Source of the DNA: Saprospiraceae bacterium
Lineage (GTDB): Bacteria; Bacteroidota; Bacteroidia; Chitinophagales; Saprospiraceae
DNA length: 64,000 nucleotides
Direction: 5' to 3'
Assembly (NCBI GenBank): GCA_016787415.1
Contig: JAEUUT010000070.1
Coordinates: 62,001-126,000, forward strand
Made by a program: the position numbers and the translations under genes. Shown one piece after another: positions 21,734 to 29,526 of this stretch; positions within the stretch are counted from its first letter, which is position 1; each line of letters opens with the position of its first letter. The notes below the pieces were generated by a model. The model was not told where the DNA came from. It made no database searches and saw only the letters and a program-made list of their open reading frames with translations.

Positions 21734-22677
21734 GATGCCTGATTGGGTTGAGGTGCTTGTGATTCAATGGTTTGCGCTACTATTTGCCCGGCCGTCCGCA
21801 TGGCTTCGGCATGGTATGAATCGGGTGGGGCCGATTGTGCAAATTTGGCGAGGTCGGCTTCTGTCAGCAGGCGTTGCAGGTCGGCCAGGAGCGATGCGGG
21901 AAATTCGGTGGCATGCAGTTGGCGTACAATTTCATCTGACACGGATTCCAGAGCAGGAACCTGGTAGCGTTTTTCCAGGTATTCACGCACGATGTGGGTG
22001 AGTTCGGCGTAGTAGGATTTTAGTTGGCCTTGTTGCCAGAGTTGGCGTTTTTCCAGGGCTTGCAGCCTGCGCTGCGCGTAATCGTGTGGCGGTAGTTGTA
22101 CACTGCGCGACAGGGCAGCATCACTGCGGTATTTCTGCCGGAAAAGCAGGTACACGATCAGTGCCAGGGCCAGTACGCCGGCCAGCAGAATCAGCCAGTC
22201 GCGATAGGCATACAACAATGCTTTCCAACTAAACTCTTCGCGCCGGATGTCCTTGATGTCGGCCATATCGCGCAGGTCGTCGGGCGAGGGCGTAGGCAGG
22301 ATGGTAAGTTGCAGCGGATTGGTATGTGCCTGTCCGCCTCCTTTGAGCGCGATGCTCAGCGGCGGCAGTTGCACGGCCGAATCACCGTCGAAGGTGATGA
22401 GTGTAACGGCTTTGTCGTATCCGCGGCTGGTATGTTCCCAGGCGGTTTGCGAAAGAATGTTTTCCGCAGGGAAAATGCTGTCCCAGGGACTAAAATCGAC
22501 TGCTTCCGGTACTACCCCCAACACATCGGGCAGGTGTAGTTGGAGTACAAAAGGGTCGCCTGTTTCCACCACACTGTCCAATGTAGCCACTGCCTCCGTT
22601 TGGGCCTGCGCACCTGCGATGGACACCAACAGAACACAAAAAATGGATATACACGTTTTTATGGTGGAGCGGAACAT
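21730..22677 (-). CDS. Bat-locus membrane protein with N-terminal signal peptide
   Basis: A signal peptide (ISIFCVLLVSIAGAQAQ) precedes a periplasmic beta-rich domain (about residues 28-155), one membrane helix (WLILLAGVLALALIVYLLF, about 163-182), and a cytosolic helical tail (YYAELTHIVREYLEKRYQV) ending in a Gln/Ala-rich C-terminus. The family usually sits between DUF58 and batA in Bacteroidota aerotolerance operons and has no established name; it is not the larger BatD. Start at ATG 22677. It is translationally coupled to batA and may share the upstream helicase transcript. Confidence 0.65.
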   Translation of the reverse strand: MFRSTIKTCISIFCVLLVSIAGAQAQTEAVATLDSVVETGDPFVLQLHLPDVLGVVPEAVDFSPWDSIFPAENILSQTAWEHTSRGYDKAVTLITFDGDSAVQLPPLSIALKGGGQAHTNPLQLTILPTPSPDDLRDMADIKDIRREEFSWKALLYAYRDWLILLAGVLALALIVYLLFRQKYRSDAALSRSVQLPPHDYAQRRLQALEKRQLWQQGQLKSYYAELTHIVREYLEKRYQVPALESVSDEIVRQLHATEFPASLLADLQRLLTEADLAKFAQSAPPDSYHAEAMRTAGQIVAQTIESQAPQPNQAS

Positions 22678-22693
22678 GGCTGGGAAAAGCGTA

Positions 22694-22839
22694 TTAGTTA
22701 TCTGTTATCGGTTATTAGTTATCAGGGTGGTAAGGAGACCATCTGTACAAATGTTTGGCATGCCTTATCGAGTAGCCAAAAAAGCGTATAGATGGTCTCC
22801 TTACCACCCTGATAACTAATAACCAATAACAGATAACCA
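22694..22839. repeat. Long inverted repeat, family A copy 1 (GTTATC-type arms)
   Basis: About 50-nt arms made of degenerate GGTTATC-like units and a GGTGGTAAGGAGACCATC block face each other around a ~46-nt loop (TACAAATGTTTGGCATGCC ... AGCCAAAAAAGCGTA). It lies between the helicase stop and the bat gene start, both on the minus strand. Copy 2 is at 28437. Confidence 0.9.
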
Positions 22840-22848
22840 ATTACAAAG

Positions 22849-24546
22849 TTACCATTTCTTCTTTCCCTTGCCGCCCTTTTTTTCGAACTTGTCGAACACG
22901 CGGTTTTCACGGGCGGAAGACTTTTCTTTTTGCGGCGAAGCGTCGTCTACGCGGATGCGGCGGCCATTGATGGTAAATTCAGACAGGCCTTTGCGCACTA
23001 CATTGATAAACCCGCTGTCGAGGTCGAAGTGCATGTAGGCGCGGTTCATATCGATGTGGCCTACAGCGCGGCTGGGGACGCCGAAACTGCGGGAGAGCAG
23101 TTTGAGGAAATCCTTTTTATTGACGCCATCCATTTCGCCTACATTGATGAAAAGACGCTGCATCTGGCCGTTACCACTGCCTTCCACTTTGGGGCGGTCG
23201 CCGCGGCGGTCGCCTTTCGGGTGAATGTTGATGTCGGGCGCGTTGCGGTAATACGCCAGGAATCGGTTGAACTCTACGCTGGCAAAGCGTTTGATCAGTT
23301 CTTCCTTGCTCAGGTCTTTGAGTTCCTCCTGGATGTGCGCCATAAATGGCTCGATCTCGTCGTAGTGTACTTCCTGCGATTTGATGCTGTCGATGATGTG
23401 GTACAATTGCTGTTCGCATACTTCCATGCCCGTAGGAATGCGCATGCGGGTGAATTGCGCTTTGGTTTTGCGCTCGATCAGGCGGATTTTTTCCTCATAT
23501 TTCGGCGTAATGATGCTGATGGAAATACCCTGTTTGCCGGCGCGGCCGGTACGGCCCGAGCGGTGTGTGTACACCTCGGCTTCGTCGGGCAAGCCGTAGT
23601 TGATGACGTGTGAAATATTGCTCACATCGAGTCCGCGCGCTGCCACGTCGGTAGCGATCAGGAGTTGCAGGTTGTTTTCGCGGAATCGTTGCATCACGCG
23701 GTCGCGGTCGGCCTGGGCCAGGTCGCCGTGCAGGGCATCGGCATTGTAGCCGTCGCGGATCATCTGTTCGGCTACTTCCTGGGTTTCAACCTTGGTGCGG
23801 CAGAAAATGAGTCCGTAAATGCCCGGATTGGCATCGACCACCCGTTTCAGGGTAGCGAAACGATCGTCGGCACGGCACAGGTAAAACTGGTGCTGGATAT
23901 TGGCATTGGTTTCATTGCGGTTGCCCGTGCTGAGTTCGCGCGGGTTGTCCATGTAATGTGCTGCAATGGCGCGCACTTCGCTGGGCATGGTAGCGGAAAA
24001 CAGCCAGATTGACTCGCGCTCTTCGGCTGCGGCGAGGATGAAGTCGATGGCTTCCTTGAAACCCATATTAAGCATTTCATCGGCCTCGTCGAGCACTACG
24101 CGGTGTACGGTTTCGAGGCGCACAGCCTTGCGGGTCATGAGGTCCATCAGTCGGCCGGGGGTGGCTACGATGATTTGTGCGCCGGCTTTGATCTGTCGGA
24201 TTTGTGTTTCGATGCTGGCGCCGCCATACACGGCTACTACTTTGTACTGGTGTGCAAACTGGGAGTAGTTCTCCAGGTCGCTGGCCACCTGTACGCAGAG
24301 TTCGCGCGTGGGGCACAGCACCAGGGCCTGAATACCGCGTTCCGTTGGATCGATGCGTTCCAGCAGCGGCAAGCCGAATGCGGCGGTTTTGCCGGTGCCT
24401 GTGTGAGCCAGAGCAATGAGGTCGGTATTGCCTTCGAGGGCGACCGGAATGACTAATTGTTGTACGGGAGTAGGGGTTTCAAAACCCAAGGCGGTAATGC
24501 CTTTCAAGAGGTCTTCAGAAAGACCCAGTTGTTGGAATGCGTTCAT
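22849..24546 (-). CDS. DEAD-box RNA helicase with DbpA-type RNA-binding domain
   Basis: A 565-residue ATP-dependent RNA helicase. Q motif region FETPTPVQQL (23-32), Walker A AHTGTGKT (47-54), DEAD box (VVLDEADEML, near 155), SAT motif (LFSATMPSE), and motif VI HRSGRTGRAG (near 335). Residues about 455-535 (LFINVGEMDGVNKKDFLKLL ... GRRIRVDD) match the DbpA/CsdA RNA-binding domain, followed by a Lys/Gly-rich tail. Likely roles are ribosome assembly, cold adaptation or mRNA turnover. It has its own TACCTTTG promoter and a ~135-nt leader, which fits a regulated gene. Confidence 0.9.
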   Translation of the reverse strand: MNAFQQLGLSEDLLKGITALGFETPTPVQQLVIPVALEGNTDLIALAHTGTGKTAAFGLPLLERIDPTERGIQALVLCPTRELCVQVASDLENYSQFAHQYKVVAVYGGASIETQIRQIKAGAQIIVATPGRLMDLMTRKAVRLETVHRVVLDEADEMLNMGFKEAIDFILAAAEERESIWLFSATMPSEVRAIAAHYMDNPRELSTGNRNETNANIQHQFYLCRADDRFATLKRVVDANPGIYGLIFCRTKVETQEVAEQMIRDGYNADALHGDLAQADRDRVMQRFRENNLQLLIATDVAARGLDVSNISHVINYGLPDEAEVYTHRSGRTGRAGKQGISISIITPKYEEKIRLIERKTKAQFTRMRIPTGMEVCEQQLYHIIDSIKSQEVHYDEIEPFMAHIQEELKDLSKEELIKRFASVEFNRFLAYYRNAPDINIHPKGDRRGDRPKVEGSGNGQMQRLFINVGEMDGVNKKDFLKLLSRSFGVPSRAVGHIDMNRAYMHFDLDSGFINVVRKGLSEFTINGRRIRVDDASPQKEKSSARENRVFDKFEKKGGKGKKKW

Positions 24547-24686
24547 TCAAAAATGAATAAATCAGAAAAATGGTGAACGAGGGTATGGGCTGCCAGCACC
24601 CTCTGCTCTCCTTTTCCCACACATTCCGCCGGACGGGCGGTCAGAAAAACGAACATACGGAAGCCTTGTCCCTCTCTAAAACGCCG

Positions 24687-24694
24687 CAAAGGTA
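24687..24694 (-). promoter_or_regulatory. -7 element TACCTTTG of the helicase gene
   Basis: Minus-strand TACCTTTG 141 bp before the helicase start implies a leader of about 135 nt. No TTTG at the usual upstream spacing, so the -33 element is weak or absent. Confidence 0.6.
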
Positions 24695-24699
24695 CGAAT

Positions 24700-24978
24700 T
24701 TTATACTGTAAAAAATGGGGAGGGGTGGAGATCGTGTGGAAAAGTCAGGATTTGGGAGAGGGGCGTGCGAGGTGGTGTTTTGTTTTTTTTGAGATTATTG
24801 CTGTGTTGTTTTGATCTTGTTTTAATTGTCGGAATTTGTATCTGTATAGTTCAATTTTTTTAAATTTATTCAAAATGGAAAAAATGTAAAATAATATTTG
24901 GTTAATGATGATGGAGGGGGGGATATTTATAAAACATCGGAAACAACGAACATGACGAAAATAACGAATACATCGAAT
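24700..24978. other. AT-rich intergenic DNA without a gene
   Basis: This ~280-bp stretch lies between the helicase promoter and the REP-like element. It is AT-rich, with a homopolymer T run near 24850 and a degenerate ACGAATAC tandem run at about 24940-24980. No credible ORF or RNA was seen. Confidence 0.6.
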
Positions 24979-25030
24979 ACATAGCGCCCTGCGCTATGCT
25001 AATGGATACGCCCTTTCAGGGCTATTTTGT
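24979..25030. repeat. REP-like double hairpin, copy 1
   Basis: ATAGCGC-CCT-GCGCTAT (24981-24997) and GCCC-TTTCA-GGGC (25010-25022) form two small hairpins. The same paired hairpins are at 29371 and 56998. It is followed, after a short variable gap, by a (CTCACCT)n array. Confidence 0.8.
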
Positions 25031-25070
25031 GGTTCAGGAATTTTTTTTTGGGCGGAGCGGTCAACTCTAC

Positions 25071-25224
25071 GCACTCTCACCTCTCACCTCTCACCTCTCA
25101 CCTCTCACCTCTCTCACTCTCTCACTCTCTCACCTCTCGCTTCTCACTCTCTCACCTCTCACTCTCTCACCTCTCACTCTCTCACCTCTCGCTTCTCACC
25201 TCTCACCTCTCACCTCTCACCTCT
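25071..25224. repeat. (CTCACCT)n array at the nadK 3' end
   Basis: About 150 bp of degenerate 7- to 8-bp units (CTCACCT, CTCTCACT). It ends at the nadK stop codon (25225-25227), so in the gene's sense it is GTGAGAG repeats directly after the stop. No facing arm. Confidence 0.9.
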
Positions 25225-26109
25225 CTAGTTCCTCACATCCTCTCCCCAGCCCAGTTTCTGCCGGATGGTATTCAAAAATGTCACATCCTGCAATTGCACA
25301 AAACGGATCGGGAAATCGTTTTTCCGTACGGCAAGTTGGTGGTGGGCATTGATGAGTTCGAAACGGGAGTCGAGGGTACAGATAAAATTGTCGGCGCGGC
25401 CTTCAATTTCAAAGGAAATGACCGACTCATCGGAGAGCACGATGGGTCGCACATTGAGGTTGTGCGGCGCCACGGGCGTGAGCACGAAATTGCCGGAATC
25501 GGGAAAAATAACCGGCCCTCCGCAACTCAATGAATACCCTGTGCTGCCGGTAGGCGTAGCAATGATGATACCGTCGGCCCAATAGGAATTGAGGTAGTCG
25601 CCATTCAGAAAGGTATGAATGGTGATCATCGAAGACGTGTCGCGTTTGAGCAGGGTGCAGTCGTTGAGCGCAAAGGGTATTTCCCCAAACAATTCGGGGT
25701 GGCTTTCCAGATACAAGGTGCTGCGTTCTTCGATGATGTATTGGCCGCGTTTCAGTTTTTCGATGGAATCGCTGATGTGGGCTTTATCGATGGTAGCCAG
25801 AAAACCGAGCCGGCCGAGGTTGATACCCAGCATGGGCACGCCCGAATCGCGCACCAGCGTGACGGCATTGAGCATGGTGCCGTCGCCACCCAGCGTAATC
25901 ACAAAATCGATGCGGTGTACGCGAAAAGAACGGTGGTCGTCAAAAGATGCATGCGGCCCCGACAAGCGTACTTTCGCCTCGATCAACTGTTGCAGGAAAG
26001 GCGTGTAGATGTACGTCGTGATTCCTTCACGGAACAACACGTCGAACACCTCCTGCACCTGGGGCAGGTCTTTTTGTTTGAGTTGTTTGCCAAAAACGAC
26101 AACTTGCAT
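25225..26109 (-). CDS. nadK: NAD kinase
   Basis: Phosphorylates NAD to NADP in the cytosol. 294 residues, normal for bacterial NadK. The GGDGT signature is at residues 74-78 (VITLGGDGTML) and the second conserved block ADGIIIATPTGSTGYSLS follows near residue 175, with SCGGP after it. C-terminal residues are also normal. Start ATG 26109. Its upstream region is a long inverted repeat shared with the divergent patatin gene, so regulation of both genes may involve that structure. Confidence 0.95.
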   Translation of the reverse strand: MQVVVFGKQLKQKDLPQVQEVFDVLFREGITTYIYTPFLQQLIEAKVRLSGPHASFDDHRSFRVHRIDFVITLGGDGTMLNAVTLVRDSGVPMLGINLGRLGFLATIDKAHISDSIEKLKRGQYIIEERSTLYLESHPELFGEIPFALNDCTLLKRDTSSMITIHTFLNGDYLNSYWADGIIIATPTGSTGYSLSCGGPVIFPDSGNFVLTPVAPHNLNVRPIVLSDESVISFEIEGRADNFICTLDSRFELINAHHQLAVRKNDFPIRFVQLQDVTFLNTIRQKLGWGEDVRN

Positions 26110-26265
26110 AAGAGTCCTGAGTCCTGAGTCGTAAGTCCTAAGTCCGTAGAGTACACCGTATTGCGCTTGGCCTAAGTTATTAATAATAGTGTGAGTAACA
26201 AGGTGTACTCTACAGACTTAGGACTCAGGACTTGGGACTCAGGACTTAGTACGACTCAGGACTTA
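26109..26265. repeat. Long inverted repeat, family B copy 1 (ACTCAGGACT arms) between divergent genes
   Basis: Arms are degenerate 8-bp units (AGTCCTGA) facing each other: 26110-26157 against 26202-26264, ending inward with GTAGAGTACACC and GGTGTACTCTAC. Unlike most others it sits between two divergent starts (nadK and the patatin gene), so it is in a 5' region. Confidence 0.9.
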
Positions 26266-26331
26266 TTTATATCTTGCGCCAAGAACGGCAATTAATTGCA
26301 ATTTTCACCACGAAGGTATCCAATCATTCCA

Positions 26332-28434
26332 ATGAATACACTTTCTCTTAAAGACGTCATTACACAGGAAAAGGAACAACTGCGGGTTCGCCGGCAGAAA
26401 TTAGGCCTGGAACAAGGAACACCCGAACAGGAAAACTGGTTTGGTATTGCGCTTTCAGGTGGCGGTATTCGCTCGGCTACCATCAACCTGGGTTTCCTGA
26501 AAACCCTCAACAAGTTTGGAATCCTCAAACGGGCCGACTACCTGAGTACCGTATCCGGCGGCGGATATACCCATTCCTATATTCAGGGCACCCTGAAACA
26601 GGAAGGTGGGTACGAATGCCTGTTTACTGACGATCAGATTAATGCGATGCGCCAGCACGGGGAATACCTGATTCCCGGGCAGGGACTGTGGAAAAACTAC
26701 AACACCTTTTTGCTGACGGTGGCTTTTCTTGTCAGTTGGGTCATGTCGCTCATCAGCCTGTTGATCGTGACGGGTATTGTGTATTATGCGTACCTGATTA
26801 TCACGGGTTTGCTGGGAAAAAATCCGTTTCAAAGCCTGAATTTCTTTGCCCGACACGATGTGGGATTCTGGGGCATTTGCACGGTGGCTACCATTGTGTG
26901 CGTGCATTTTGTGGTGAATATCATCCTGAGTTTCAACCTGGGTGTTTCCAAAATATTCAACCGACTGGAAGCGCTGATCGTCACGGTGGCTATCATTTTG
27001 TATTGCTGGTTCCTGATCGTCCACTTTGGCGGCCGCGATGCGCAGTCGGGGCACACCTTGTTCGATTATGCCATCAATGCCGCTTTGCTGTTCATCATCG
27101 GGTATTTTACCAACCCGAATGCGCTGAGTTTTCACCGCTTTTACCGCAAGCAACTGGCCGACCTGTTTTTGAGGTTTTCGGGGAAATACAGCAATATTTC
27201 ACTAAAAAACGTTTTTAACGCACAGTCGAATCAGGAAGTCGATTACCTCGCGCCTTATCCTATTATTAATACCTGCCTGAACCTGCTCAATCCGGCGGGC
27301 GACGATGTGTTTAAAGGCACCAAAACGAGTGATTACTTTTTGCTGAGTCCGCTGTTTTGCGGCTCCAAACTGGTAGGTTATGTGCCTACTGACCGCTATT
27401 GGGACTATCAGCGCATGACCTTGCCCGCGGCCGTAACGATCTCCGCTGCGGCTGTCAATCCCGGCATGGGCATGTATTCCAACAAGGCGCTCAGCGTAGC
27501 CATGACCTTGCTGAATGCGCGCCTCGGCTACTGGATTTCCAATCCGCGTATTCTGGTAAAAACCCGCGCTTTCCCCTGGTGGCCGGTATATTTTTTCCGG
27601 GAACTGCTGGGGCGTATCGGTTCCAACAACAAAATGATCAACATTTCGGATGGCGGCCACATCGAAAACCTGGGCGCGTACGAATTGCTGCGTCGCGGCT
27701 GCCGCTTAGTGGTGGCATTCGATGCCGGAGAAGATAAATTGTACACGTTTTTCGATCTGAACAACCTGATCATCCGCGTCCGCAACGAACTCGGCCTCGA
27801 AATTCGTTTTCGCGATAATGAGCAGCCGGAAGACCTGATCCGCCCGCGCCCCTCGCAGGTGTATTCAAAAAAACGCTTCGCCATTGCCGATATTTACCAA
27901 TGGTGGGAAGACAACAAAACTGTAGACCCGAAAACCGGAAAGGAGATGAACTGTGTCATCAACTTTGCCGAACCGCGCAAAGTGGGTACTTTTATTTATG
28001 TGAAATCGTCGGTACTCGCTCCCACAGGCAAACCCGTGCTGTCAGAGCAGGAAGACCGCCTGAAATACGGCACCTATAAGTACAAGATTTACCACGCCGA
28101 CTTTCCGCATGAGCCTACCAGCGACCAGTTTTTTGATGAAATTCAATGGGAAGCCTATTACCAGTTGGGGCAATATATTGGCGCTGATGTGCTGGGGGTT
28201 ACCGACCTCGAATCGTACGAAGGCCATGAAGCGCCCAATATTACGGTAGAACAACTCATTAATTGGTTCGACAACCAGGAAAACCCGCTCGTGATGCCAT
28301 TCAAGCCGCGTGGCGTGGCCGCTCCGGAAGTCGACTACAACCAGGGCCTCGAAAGTGTCGGCGGCGAAGAGGTTGTACAACCTACCGCACCACCAACAAC
28401 GGTAACGCAGGAAGAGGTGAAATACCAGATGTAA
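26332..28434 (+). CDS. Patatin-like phospholipase with membrane segments (700 aa)
   Basis: Start at ATG 26332. The patatin oxyanion loop is GGGIRS at residues 43-48, and the nucleophile elbow is TVSGGGY (Ser75; the first position of the usual GxSxG is changed). The Asp/Gly partner is SDGGHIENL near residue 440. Between them are membrane helices at about residues 125-160, 180-205 and 220-265, so the enzyme is probably membrane-bound, unlike soluble bacterial patatins. It would hydrolyse membrane lipids; the physiological substrate is unknown. A second family member is at 43222. Confidence 0.85.
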   Translation: MNTLSLKDVITQEKEQLRVRRQKLGLEQGTPEQENWFGIALSGGGIRSATINLGFLKTLNKFGILKRADYLSTVSGGGYTHSYIQGTLKQEGGYECLFTDDQINAMRQHGEYLIPGQGLWKNYNTFLLTVAFLVSWVMSLISLLIVTGIVYYAYLIITGLLGKNPFQSLNFFARHDVGFWGICTVATIVCVHFVVNIILSFNLGVSKIFNRLEALIVTVAIILYCWFLIVHFGGRDAQSGHTLFDYAINAALLFIIGYFTNPNALSFHRFYRKQLADLFLRFSGKYSNISLKNVFNAQSNQEVDYLAPYPIINTCLNLLNPAGDDVFKGTKTSDYFLLSPLFCGSKLVGYVPTDRYWDYQRMTLPAAVTISAAAVNPGMGMYSNKALSVAMTLLNARLGYWISNPRILVKTRAFPWWPVYFFRELLGRIGSNNKMINISDGGHIENLGAYELLRRGCRLVVAFDAGEDKLYTFFDLNNLIIRVRNELGLEIRFRDNEQPEDLIRPRPSQVYSKKRFAIADIYQWWEDNKTVDPKTGKEMNCVINFAEPRKVGTFIYVKSSVLAPTGKPVLSEQEDRLKYGTYKYKIYHADFPHEPTSDQFFDEIQWEAYYQLGQYIGADVLGVTDLESYEGHEAPNITVEQLINWFDNQENPLVMPFKPRGVAAPEVDYNQGLESVGGEEVVQPTAPPTTVTQEEVKYQM

Positions 28435-28436
28435 TT

Positions 28437-28695
28437 TGGTTATCGGTTATCGGTTATTAGTTATCAGGGGTGTTAAGGTAGTTATCCGTTATTGGTTATT
28501 AGTTATCAGGGGTGGTAAGGAGACCATCCGTACGCTTTTTTGGCTAATCGGTAAGGGATGCCAAACATTTGTACGGATGGTCTCCCTACCACCCCTGATA
28601 ACTAATAACCGATAACGGATAACTAGTACGGATGGTCTCCCTACCACCCCTGATAACTAATAACCGATAACGGATAACCAATAACAGATAACTAA
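28437..28695. repeat. Long inverted repeat, family A copy 2, compound
   Basis: Fills the space between two convergent stops. GTTATC-type arms and GGTGGTAAGGAGACCATC flank a loop that, read on the other strand, is the family A copy 1 loop (TACAAATGTTTGGCAT ... TAGCCAAAAAAGCGTA). An extra half-arm on each side makes it compound. It also supplies the stop codon of the OMP gene at 28692. Confidence 0.9.
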
Positions 28696-29273
28696 TCTCG
28701 GTCTGCGCGCAGGTTCAGGAACAGTTTGAAGCCCAGGTTGCCCGACAATACCTTGGATTTGATGTGGTAGTTGGGGCTCAGAAACAGTTCGTAGTTTTTG
28801 AATACATCGCGAATAAAGAAATATCCGAACTCGCCGCCGATGGTGTAGTCGATCTGACCGGTTTCATCTAGCAAAGCCTTTTCGTCTTTGGAATAGAATG
28901 TGTACAACACCCCGGCCTTGGCAATGGCAGTAAAGGCATTTTGCTGGGTGCGTGCACATTTGTTGCCATTGGAGCGGTAAATGCCAGCGCCTGCTTCTAC
29001 GAGCAAGAATGGGTTGATCTGGAACGACTCTGCCACATCTTCCGCATCAGGACTCAGGGAAAACGATGCGCCGCCACCAATACGCGCTACCGACCAGTGG
29101 GTACCTATATTGAATGCTGTACCCAGGTCAAAACCCATGCGTTGAGTGGGTTCTGTTACATCGGGCACTGAAAATGACATGTTGGGAATGTCGAGAAACA
29201 GACGCGGGCCATATTGAGCGTTGGCAACAATAGCCGCCAGCAGGCAGCCAAACAGGAGGAACGTTTTTTTCAT
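28692..29273 (-). CDS. Outer membrane beta-barrel protein (small)
   Basis: Start at ATG 29273 (MKKTFLLFGCLLAAIVANAQ) gives a signal peptide; ATG 29279 is an alternative. The mature 170 residues have alternating beta strands (PRLFLDIPNMSFSVPD, HWSVARIGGGASFSLSP, AITAIAKAGVLYTFYS, YHIKSKVLSGNLGFKLFL) typical of a porin-like 8-strand barrel. Promoter TATCTTTG is at 29303-29310 on this strand. The stop lies inside the adjacent inverted repeat. Confidence 0.7.
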   Translation of the reverse strand: MKKTFLLFGCLLAAIVANAQYGPRLFLDIPNMSFSVPDVTEPTQRMGFDLGTAFNIGTHWSVARIGGGASFSLSPDAEDVAESFQINPFLLVEAGAGIYRSNGNKCARTQQNAFTAIAKAGVLYTFYSKDEKALLDETGQIDYTIGGEFGYFFIRDVFKNYELFLSPNYHIKSKVLSGNLGFKLFLNLRADRD

Positions 29274-29302
29274 GTGCATTTCGAATTTTATTGATGTTTC
29301 AG

Positions 29303-29310
29303 CAAAGATA
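29303..29310 (-). promoter_or_regulatory. -7 element TATCTTTG of the barrel gene
   Basis: Matches TAnnTTTG 30 bp upstream of the start. No clear -33 element. Confidence 0.5.
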
Positions 29311-29365
29311 CTTTATGGAGGGTATTCGCTGTTTCGGAATAAAGCGGGTTGTACGGGTTTGGAAC

Positions 29366-29430
29366 GAATACGTAGGGCGTTGCCCTACGCTATTGCATAC
29401 GCCCTTTCAGGGCTTCTCCGTGGTGGTAAT
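29366..29430. repeat. REP-like double hairpin, copy 2
   Basis: CGTAGGGC-GTT-GCCCTACG (29371-29389) and GCCC-TTTCA-GGGC (29401-29413), then TTCTCCGTGGTGGTAATGAG, directly followed by the array at 29431. The same hairpin pair plus extended homology is at 56998 in the reverse orientation. Confidence 0.85.
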
Positions 29431-29526
29431 GAGTGACCTCTCTCACCTCTCACTCTCTCACCTCTCACCTCTCACCTCTCACCTCTCACCCTCTCACCTC
29501 TCACTTCTCTCACCTCTCACTCTCTC
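29431..29526. repeat. (CTCACCT)n array overlapping a gene end
   Basis: The 7-bp units run through the stop codon of the minus-strand gene at 29494, so its last residues (RVRGERSER) are encoded by the array. Confidence 0.9.

Noticed and set aside
25071..25224. CRISPR array
   Set aside because: Units are 7-8 bp with no unique spacers of constant length and no cas genes, so this is a simple tandem array.
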